From Acidimicrobiia bacterium (GTDB lineage: Bacteria > Actinomycetota > Acidimicrobiia > Acidimicrobiales > SZUA-35), in contig JAOUGG010000255.1 in NCBI GenBank assembly GCA_029857855.1, forward strand, positions 1 to 5,341: a stretch of DNA of 5,341 nucleotides, read 5' to 3'. Of the stretch, positions 1-5,341 are shown piece after piece; within the stretch, counting starts at the first letter, position 1; every line of letters starts with the position of its first letter. The notes under the pieces were generated by a model. The model ran no database searches. It was not told the origin of the DNA and saw only the letters and a list, made by a program, of their open reading frames with translations. The translations under genes were made by a program, and so were the position numbers.

Positions 1-60
1 ATGCTCACGACGGTGTTGCTCCCGGTGGGTGGCGACCGGCTCCCCGGGGTGGGGCGCTAG
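1..60 (+). CDS. Possible 3' end of a convergent gene (partial, unidentified)
   Basis: The plus-strand frame starting at base 1 is open for 19 codons and ends at TAG (58-60). Eighteen of the 19 codons end in G or C, first positions are also GC-rich, and second positions are the poorest. This is the usual order for real coding sequence in a high-GC genome, and it is why I read this stretch as the C-terminal tail of a gene running in from the left. The tail is hydrophobic, then Gly/Pro/Arg-rich, and shows no recognisable domain. The frame happens to begin with ATG at base 1, but a 19-residue stand-alone gene is less likely than a tail cut by the window edge. Its stop overlaps the stop of the large minus-strand gene in the tetranucleotide CTAG (57-60), a common arrangement for convergent genes. 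The evidence is compositional only, and the product is unknown. Confidence 0.4.
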   Translation: MLTTVLLPVGGDRLPGVGR

Positions 61-3000
61 GCGCCGAGCTGGATGGTCTCCACCGACTGGTCGGAAACGA
101 TGTAGCCCCGGCCGGCCGGCCAGAGGTGGCTGGCCACCCGGGGGAGGGGGAGGCCGTAGACTTCCTTGTCCTCCAGCGGGCTCGGCCGGAGCAGCAGCCC
201 GAGGCGTGAGGCCCGCACGGAGCGCGAGAAGGCGTCGAAGTTGGACCGGGCCTTGGTGTCGTCCATGACTATGACAACCTGCAGACGTTCACCGTCGGCC
301 GCGTCCACCAGTTGAGACAGCGCAACGCCGGCGTCGACCAGCGCGTTGGCGTCGTCGATCAGGACCAGGGTGCGGCGACCCGACGGGGACCCGGCCGACG
401 CCAGCAGCTCATCGACCAGGGGGCGAACCTCGGCGTCTCCAACCCCAGCCCGCCAGAGGGGTTGGATCGGCAGCGCCTGCGGTTTGGCCGACAACACGAC
501 CACATCGAGGTCGCGGTCCGGGCCGCCGTCGGGCCCTTGGGCGGCCGCCGCGCCGATCGTGAGCAACGCCGTGGTCCGACCGCTCGAACGGGGCCCGGCG
601 ACGAGGAACACCCGGAACCGCTCGGGTAGCGTCCACTCGCTGAAATCGCGATCGAGGAGGCCGACCGCCCGGGCGTGGACGAACGCCCGGCGGTCGACGT
701 CGGCCGGCAGCAACCGGATCGGCGGTGCCGGACGAAATCCTCGTCGCTCCATTTCGTCGGCCAGGGTGAGCATGGCCTGCACCTGGGATTCGGTGTCGGG
801 CCGTCCGCCCAACACCGCTACCTGACCGACCCGTCGCTGATGGATGGCCCGGCCGGGGGGCGGTTCGTCGCCGAGGAGGTCGACGGGCACCTCCAGGCTC
901 CGGTAGTCGTCGCTCGACGTCTGGCGCAGCACCAGCCACCGGCCGATCGAACGGGCCACGGTTGAATAGACGGTCTCGCGGCGGGGGGCCGTCAACACGA
1001 CGTGGAGGCCGAACTGGCGGCCCTCGACGACAAGTCGGCGCACCAGATTGACCCACCGGTCCCGCTCGACCCCGGAGTACAGCTCGTGGAACGACGGGTA
1101 GCCGTCGATCAGGAGGAGCCGACGCACGATGTGTTCGCCGGAACCGCGCCGGTACTCGGTGAACGACGACGCCCGAGCCTCGGAGAACAATCGGGTTCGC
1201 TCGTTCAGCTCCGCTTCCATGGTCGACAGCACCCGTTGGATGCGTTCCGGTTCGTCGTCGGCCACGATCCCGGCCACGTGGGGGAGCGGTTCGAGCATCT
1301 GGAGGCCCCGGCCGGCGAAGTCGAGGCCGTACACGATCGGGGCGTCGGTGGGGTCGTCGACCGAGAGGGCGGCAGCCACCGCGATGGTCCGCAGGGCCAC
1401 GGTCTTGCCGGCTCCGCCGGCGCCGATGATGCCGAGGCTGCCCTCGATGTCGAGGCGGAAGGTGAACGGAACCTGGGCCTGGTCGTCGGGCACGTCGACG
1501 ATGCCGATCGGCAGCGACGCGCCGTCGTCGGTGATCTCGGTAGGGTCCACCGCCGTGCCGGCGGCGGCATCGAAGAGCGTTTCGAGATCGTAGGCCGAGC
1601 CCAGCGGATCGAGCCACGGCCGCCTTGGCATCGGGCGGGCCGAACGCCGGTGGGCGGCGCCGATGTTGTCGACGAGGCGCTCCAGGTCGGTGGCGCCGGC
1701 CATCTCGTTGCGCCGGTGCGAGTCGGGCGGATCGAGGGGGACGATCCCGTCGAAGGTGAAGGTGCCGACGGTGACCTCGGGCCCGGAGACGGCAGCGGCG
1801 TCGGTGATGCCGCCGACGTAGGCCGACTGGAACTGGGTGCGTTGGCGGCCGATGCGGGAGATGGCCCGGCCCGGGGTGCGACGGTCAATGTCGGCGGCGT
1901 CGGGGGTTTCGATGACGTCGACCGAGTCCTCCTTGTCGGAGGTACGTAACGCGATCCGCAGGTCGGTGTTGGCCTTGATCTGCCCGGTGATCACTCCGGC
2001 CGGCCGCTGGGTGGCCAGCACCAGGTGCACGCCGAGGCTGCGACCCCGCTGGGCGATGTCGACCATGCCCTCGATGAACTCCGGCACCTCCTGGACCAGC
2101 GCCGCGAACTCGTCGACGATGATCAGAAGGCTCGGCGGGGCCTCGGCGATGCCCCTGTCGATCATGTCGAGCAGGCTGGAGCAGTTGTGCTCGTCCTGAA
2201 TGAGTTCCCGACGCCGGACCTCGGCTCCCAGCGAGACCAAGGCCCGGCGAATCCCGGCAGGGTCGAGATCGGTGACCATGCCGACCGAGTGGGGCAGGCG
2301 GCTGCAGTCCTTGAACGCCGCGCCGCCCTTGTAGTCGACCAGCAGGAAGTTCACGGTCTCCGGGCTGAACGAGGCGGCCATGGCCATGATCCAGCTCTGC
2401 AGGAACTCGCTCTTGCCTGCGCCGGTGGTACCGCCGACGAGACCGTGGGGGCCGTCGCGGCGGATGTCGAGGGTGAAGACGCCATCGGCCGTGCGGCCCA
2501 CCGGGGCCTCCAAGTGTTTCGGCCGGCCCTCCCAGCGCTGCAGCAGTGGTGCGGTCGACTCGAGGATGTCGGATCCGCCGAGCAGATCGACGAGGCTGAC
2601 CAGATCGGGGATGGCCGACGTCTGGGTGAAACGGGCGCTCACGTCCTCGATCGGGGCGAGGCGGCGGGCCAGGTCGATGATCGCGGTTTCACTCAGGGTC
2701 TCGATCTCGATGTCGGTGATGATCGGGGTGTGGGCTCGGTCGGAGCGCGAGCCGGCGAACGCCAGGGTGGCGGCCGAGCCGTCGGGGGCGATGTCGATCA
2801 CGTTGCCGATCGGGCGGGGCACCCGCCGCGACGCCCCGGAGATCCACAGGGGGAACACGCCGACGGTGGGGCCCTCGGAGAGCAGCCGGGTCAGTTCGTG
2901 TTGCACGACGGGCACACCCTCGGCGATCACCACGACAACGCAGGGCACGGTCAGTGAGCGGTTGGGGTCGAGGCCGCCTCGGTGCTGTCCGGCTCGCTGG

Positions 3001-4502
3001 TCGACGATGTCGAGCAGCCGGCCGAGCAGATTGCGGCACTCCAGCTCGCCGGCGGCCAGGTGGTGGCCGCCCAGCGGGGAGTCGTCGGCCGGGCAGTGAG
3101 GCAGCCACTTCATCCACTCCCAGTCGGACCGTGCATCGGGGGGAACCATCGCCGCCAGCAGCACCTCGGCCGGGCTGTGCAGCGTCGCCACCTGCCCGAC
3201 CAGGGAATAGCACAGGGGTGTCACGTACTCCCGGGTCCCCGACACGCCGATCCCGCCGTGAACCCGCATGTCGGCCAGAGCCGGAACCCGGGGCACGGTG
3301 GCGAACCGGTCGGGTAGCTCGTCGACCTCCCGGCGGAGGTCGGCCGGGCCCCGTCCGTTGTCGACGATCTCGACCAGCGACGGCTGATCGGCCAACCCGA
3401 CCCGGAGGGAAAACGTGTCGGTGTCGCCAACGGCTCGTTCCCACAAGCGGGGCGAGAGGGCGTCGACCGCCTCGTCGAGTTCGGTGATCGACGGTGCCGC
3501 CCGCAACCGTCCCCGCTGCTCGTGGATCTGGGCCGCCTGCAGATCGGCTTCGGCGGCCGCCAGGTCGGCTCGGAAGGTCTTCAGCGCCTGCTTGAAGTCG
3601 GCCCGACCGCTGCGCTTGCGCTCCCAGAACGAGCCGACGATCATCAGCGGCGAGAACAGCATGAACAGGCCGTAGCGGAAGTTGGGCTCCCCGCCGAACA
3701 GGACCGGTGAGTAGACGAGCACGCCGGCCATGAGCAGCGGGACCAGCGCGGTGATCATCGGGAGACGGACCCGGCCGGGGTGGTCTGGTGGCTCGGGCAG
3801 GGTGATCGAGGGGGCCTCGAACGGCGGCACGAGGCGGGGTGGCCGGTTGAACTCGACAGCCGGTCCGTCGACGTCGGCCAGGCCCCGGGTCCGGCGGCAG
3901 TGCTCGATCTCGATCCAGGTCGTGCCGAGCAGCACCCGCCGCCCGGGGAGCAGGGTCGTCGAGCGGGTGAGGGCTTCGTTGCGCGACGCCCGGTCGGTGA
4001 TCACACCGTTGGTCGAGGCGAGGTCGGTGACGGTGATGGAGTGGTCGTCGACGGTGATGACGGCGTGCCGCAGCGACATGGCGTCGTCGGTGATGACGAC
4101 GTCGTTGTCGCGGCCCCGACCGATGGTGCTGTCGCCGAACGAGACCTCGATGACCGTGTTGGCCATCGGCCCGGTCAGGAGTTTGACCCAGGCCGCCGGT
4201 CGGTCGGCGATCGGAGCGGACCGGTCGAGCGACGAACATTCGAGGCGTACCGCCTCGTCGAGCCCGACGAGGCGAACCCGGTCGCCGGAGCGGATGTTGG
4301 ATTTCGCGGTCGGGGTTTCCGGCGCCAGGACCTGCCCGGTGCGCTCGACCACCAGACCGCCCGGCACGTCGACAAACGGGTGACGGCGGCCTGCGGCCTG
4401 CTCGGTCGCCACCAGCGAATCGAGGAGATCGCCGACCGTGGCGTCGTCGGACACGTCGATCGACCGGTCGCCCAACGCGTCGATCGTCAGCAGCAACTTC
4501 AT
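57..4502 (-). CDS. EssC/EccC-like type VII secretion ATPase: Ubl-like + FHA + 2 TM + FtsK/SpoIIIE ATPases (1481 aa)
   Basis: This is a membrane-anchored FtsK/SpoIIIE-family motor, the ATPase type that powers WXG100/ESX protein export. Residues 1-82 look ubiquitin-like (a short beta hairpin, ATVGDLLDSL helix, late SGDRVRL strand). Residues 105-200 form an FHA domain with IGRG (127-130), S143, H146 and STNG (163-166). Two membrane helices lie at about 247-270 and 277-293, followed by a basic, cytoplasmic ERKRSGR. A charged, Ala-rich helical stalk covers 300-335, then a P-loop-free ATPase-0-like region to about 640. D1 has GTTGAGKS (691-698), IIVDE (794-798) and ATQRP (830-834), and looks active. 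D2 has GAGGAGKT (1027-1034), but LLIDG (1130-1134) lacks the Walker B glutamate. D3 has GPRSSGRT (1303-1310), Arg replacing the P-loop Lys, and LIDDA (1381-1385). The length matches EssC and YukBA (about 1480-1495 aa). The ATG at 4502 opens directly into the first strand; there is no clear Shine-Dalgarno. FtsK DNA translocase is less likely, since there are three ATPase modules and no gamma domain. Family assignment is secure; secretion role is inferred. Confidence 0.9.
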   Translation of the reverse strand: MKLLLTIDALGDRSIDVSDDATVGDLLDSLVATEQAAGRRHPFVDVPGGLVVERTGQVLAPETPTAKSNIRSGDRVRLVGLDEAVRLECSSLDRSAPIADRPAAWVKLLTGPMANTVIEVSFGDSTIGRGRDNDVVITDDAMSLRHAVITVDDHSITVTDLASTNGVITDRASRNEALTRSTTLLPGRRVLLGTTWIEIEHCRRTRGLADVDGPAVEFNRPPRLVPPFEAPSITLPEPPDHPGRVRLPMITALVPLLMAGVLVYSPVLFGGEPNFRYGLFMLFSPLMIVGSFWERKRSGRADFKQALKTFRADLAAAEADLQAAQIHEQRGRLRAAPSITELDEAVDALSPRLWERAVGDTDTFSLRVGLADQPSLVEIVDNGRGPADLRREVDELPDRFATVPRVPALADMRVHGGIGVSGTREYVTPLCYSLVGQVATLHSPAEVLLAAMVPPDARSDWEWMKWLPHCPADDSPLGGHHLAAGELECRNLLGRLLDIVDQRAGQHRGGLDPNRSLTVPCVVVVIAEGVPVVQHELTRLLSEGPTVGVFPLWISGASRRVPRPIGNVIDIAPDGSAATLAFAGSRSDRAHTPIITDIEIETLSETAIIDLARRLAPIEDVSARFTQTSAIPDLVSLVDLLGGSDILESTAPLLQRWEGRPKHLEAPVGRTADGVFTLDIRRDGPHGLVGGTTGAGKSEFLQSWIMAMAASFSPETVNFLLVDYKGGAAFKDCSRLPHSVGMVTDLDPAGIRRALVSLGAEVRRRELIQDEHNCSSLLDMIDRGIAEAPPSLLIIVDEFAALVQEVPEFIEGMVDIAQRGRSLGVHLVLATQRPAGVITGQIKANTDLRIALRTSDKEDSVDVIETPDAADIDRRTPGRAISRIGRQRTQFQSAYVGGITDAAAVSGPEVTVGTFTFDGIVPLDPPDSHRRNEMAGATDLERLVDNIGAAHRRSARPMPRRPWLDPLGSAYDLETLFDAAAGTAVDPTEITDDGASLPIGIVDVPDDQAQVPFTFRLDIEGSLGIIGAGGAGKTVALRTIAVAAALSVDDPTDAPIVYGLDFAGRGLQMLEPLPHVAGIVADDEPERIQRVLSTMEAELNERTRLFSEARASSFTEYRRGSGEHIVRRLLLIDGYPSFHELYSGVERDRWVNLVRRLVVEGRQFGLHVVLTAPRRETVYSTVARSIGRWLVLRQTSSDDYRSLEVPVDLLGDEPPPGRAIHQRRVGQVAVLGGRPDTESQVQAMLTLADEMERRGFRPAPPIRLLPADVDRRAFVHARAVGLLDRDFSEWTLPERFRVFLVAGPRSSGRTTALLTIGAAAAQGPDGGPDRDLDVVVLSAKPQALPIQPLWRAGVGDAEVRPLVDELLASAGSPSGRRTLVLIDDANALVDAGVALSQLVDAADGERLQVVIVMDDTKARSNFDAFSRSVRASRLGLLLRPSPLEDKEVYGLPLPRVASHLWPAGRGYIVSDQSVETIQLGA

Positions 4503-4515
4503 CGGAGACCGCCAC

Positions 4516-4532
4516 GATTGTCATGATTGTCG
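4516..4532. repeat. Direct repeat GATTGTC x2, 10-base period, in the divergent promoter region
   Basis: GATTGTC occurs at 4516-4522 and again at 4526-4532, so the copies are offset by 10 bases, about one helical turn. The first copy covers the candidate -10 of the minus-strand promoter and the second lies in its spacer. A regulator binding both on one DNA face could repress or modulate the large gene. A 7-base repeat within 89 bases is not very improbable by chance, so operator function is only a suggestion. Confidence 0.25.
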
Positions 4533-4543
4533 GCGGGTGTCAA
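4517..4543 (-). promoter_or_regulatory. Candidate sigma-70-type promoter for the EssC/EccC-like gene
   Basis: Read on the minus strand, a perfect -35 hexamer TTGACA (4543 to 4538) is followed after 15 bases by GACAAT (4522 to 4517), which matches the -10 consensus at four of six positions. The spacer is shorter than the usual 16-18 bases. Transcription would start near 4510, leaving a leader of only about 5-10 bases before the ATG at 4502. That fits the absence of a clear Shine-Dalgarno sequence and the near-leaderless transcripts common in Actinobacteria. The -10 overlaps one copy of the GATTGTC repeat. This is a sequence match only. Confidence 0.4.
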
Positions 4544-4549
4544 ACCGGC

Positions 4550-4581
4550 TTCGACGGCGGCGGGTCCTATGCCACTATCTT
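4550..4581 (+). promoter_or_regulatory. Weak candidate promoter for the FHA-like/HTH gene
   Basis: An AT-richer island in otherwise GC-rich DNA (about 4568-4582) lies just before the ATG at 4592. It offers two overlapping -10-like hexamers: CACTAT (4573-4578), with the poor -35 TTCGAC (4550-4555) 17 bases upstream, and TATCTT (4576-4581), which fits the TAnnnT pattern of actinobacterial housekeeping promoters. Either would start transcription within about 10 bases of the ATG, giving a nearly leaderless mRNA. No Shine-Dalgarno sequence is visible in front of the start. The evidence is weak. Confidence 0.25.
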
Positions 4582-4591
4582 GGTCAGGGCC

Positions 4592-5338
4592 ATGAACGAC
4601 ATCGAGGACCTTCCCGAGGGCTACGCGGAGGCGGTCGGTGAAGGCTGTCTGCTCGTCGACTACTGCGGCGAGTTGACCCTGCTCGAGACCGACCAGTCGC
4701 TCACCTTCGGGCGGAGCGCCGAACTCGACATCGACGACAACGCCTTCCTCCATCGCCGGCTCGGTCGGTTCGAGCACCGCGACGGCCGCTGGTGGCTCGT
4801 CAACACCGGATCCCGGATCGAACTGGAGATGTTCGACCGTGAGACGAAGGCCAGTGCCCGGCTCACATCCGGCACCAGCCAGATGCTTCCGGGCGAGAAC
4901 GTGCTCGTGCATTTCGTGGCCGGATCGACCCGCTACGAGCTGCTGGTGAACGGACCGCCGATCGTTCGCCACGAGCCGGCGGAACCCAGCGATACGGTCG
5001 GTTTGCATCTCATTCCGTGGACTCATGAACAACGTCTCCTGATGACGGTGCTGGCCGAATCGCTCCTTCGAAATCCGCACCAGCCTCTCCAACTCCCGAC
5101 CAACGACGACGCTCAAACCCGATTGGGTTGGAGCAAGACCAAGTTCAACCGCAAGCTCGACAACCTCTGCGAGCGACTCACCAACCTCGGCGTGCGGGGC
5201 CTCGACAAGGGGGTCGGTGGCCGCAACAACGATCGGCGCCGGATCCTGGCCGAGGTGGCCGTCGAGCGGGGCATTCTCACCGAGTCGGATCTCGTCGCCC
5301 TGTCCGAGCACGAGGCCGACCCGGCCGACACGGCGTAG
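4592..5338 (+). CDS. FHA-like domain protein with C-terminal helix-turn-helix-like segment (248 aa), divergent from the ATPase gene
   Basis: This is a soluble, acidic-ended protein with no signal peptide or membrane helix, so it is probably cytoplasmic. Residues 18-120 resemble an FHA beta-sandwich: LTFGR (37-41), a DIDDN turn (46-50), FLHRR (52-56), then RWWLVNTGSR (66-75) and further strands to about 120. The GR arginine is kept, but the Ser/His of the SxxH motif and the Asn-Gly of STNG are not, so phosphothreonine binding is doubtful. Residues 145-204 are mostly helical. Within them, DDAQTRLGW then SKTKFNRKLDNL (172-190) reads as a helix-turn-helix with a basic second helix, and a basic RRR (215-217) follows. 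DNA binding is therefore plausible but unproven. I chose the ATG at 4592 because the in-frame ATG at 4523 would add 23 unconvincing residues and run across the promoter region. I recall similar FHA-like proteins from Actinobacteria that remain uncharacterised. The divergent position suggests a regulator or adaptor for the EssC/EccC-like ATPase (inference). Confidence 0.8.
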   Translation: MNDIEDLPEGYAEAVGEGCLLVDYCGELTLLETDQSLTFGRSAELDIDDNAFLHRRLGRFEHRDGRWWLVNTGSRIELEMFDRETKASARLTSGTSQMLPGENVLVHFVAGSTRYELLVNGPPIVRHEPAEPSDTVGLHLIPWTHEQRLLMTVLAESLLRNPHQPLQLPTNDDAQTRLGWSKTKFNRKLDNLCERLTNLGVRGLDKGVGGRNNDRRRILAEVAVERGILTESDLVALSEHEADPADTA

Positions 5339-5341
5339 CGT

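Noticed and set aside
1..23. A downstream minus-strand gene starting at GTG (8 to 6), with a GGGAG-like ribosome binding site at 23 to 19
   Set aside because: Only eight bases of it would lie in the window and the spacing is long. The plus-strand coding bias in 1-57 explains the stretch better, though this start is not excluded.
42..49. CCCCGGGG palindrome as a transcription terminator
   Set aside because: It has no loop and no following T-run on either strand, and it lies inside probable coding sequence.
409..1617. A 402-codon open frame on the minus strand inside the large gene, plus other long open frames in the same region, such as plus 1002-1949 and 2025-2957
   Set aside because: They overlap the EssC/EccC-like gene in other frames, are Arg/Pro/Gly/Ala-rich or of low complexity, and show no domain. 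Such frames are expected opposite or beside high-GC coding sequence.
57..4502. Large gene as a chromosomal FtsK DNA translocase or a conjugation (TraB/Tra-type) ATPase
   Set aside because: It has three tandem ATPase modules, an FHA domain, only two membrane helices and no C-terminal winged-helix gamma domain. This matches EssC/EccC rather than FtsK.
2689..4524. A 611-codon minus-strand frame beginning just upstream of the large gene's start
   Set aside because: The translation is extremely Arg/Gly/Pro-rich with no motifs, while the overlapping frame contains a clear FHA domain and membrane helices.
4523..4591. An upstream in-frame ATG at 4523 for the FHA-like/HTH gene
   Set aside because: The added residues do not extend a domain. 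The start would place the coding region over both promoter candidates, and nothing like a ribosome binding site precedes it.
4499..5311. A 270-codon minus-strand frame antisense to the FHA-like/HTH gene
   Set aside because: It has no recognisable domain. The plus-strand frame has an FHA-like pattern, a plausible start after a promoter-like island, and a better codon pattern.
1..5341. CRISPR arrays, tRNA/rRNA genes, insertion sequences, attachment sites
   Set aside because: I saw no regularly spaced repeats, cloverleaf-type segments, transposase motifs or terminal inverted repeats by eye.

Overview
The window comes from a high-GC genome. Codons end overwhelmingly in G or C, the promoters look actinobacterial, and both main proteins resemble actinobacterial families. 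I would guess an actinomycetote, perhaps Acidimicrobiia or a relative, but no marker gene is present to fix the taxon.

Layout: positions 1-60 look like the last codons of a plus-strand gene whose body lies outside the window. It converges on the main gene, and the two share a CTAG stop tetranucleotide. Positions 57-4502 (minus strand) hold one very large gene, 1481 codons. It encodes a membrane-anchored, multi-ATPase FtsK/SpoIIIE-family protein of the EssC/YukBA/EccC type, the motor family of type VII (ESX/WXG100) secretion. Its order is a ubiquitin-like N-terminus, a well-preserved FHA phosphothreonine-binding domain, two transmembrane helices, a helical stalk, a weakly conserved ATPase-0 region, then three P-loop domains. 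D1 is intact. D2 lacks the Walker B glutamate. D3 has arginine in place of the Walker A lysine. Positions 4503-4591 are an 89-base divergent intergenic region with a promoter candidate for each side and a short direct repeat. Positions 4592-5338 (plus strand) encode a 248-residue soluble protein with an FHA-like N-terminal half, whose phosphopeptide-binding residues are mostly lost, and a helix-turn-helix-like C-terminal segment.

How they may work together (inference): the big ATPase would sit in the inner membrane and drive export of WXG100-type or other small helical substrates, with its FHA domain possibly reading Ser/Thr-kinase phosphorylation. The divergent FHA-like/HTH protein is a candidate regulator or adaptor. 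No WXG100 substrate, EccB/D/E-like or EsaA/EssB-like channel component, mycosin protease or kinase lies in the window, so assignment to a secretion system rests on the ATPase architecture alone.
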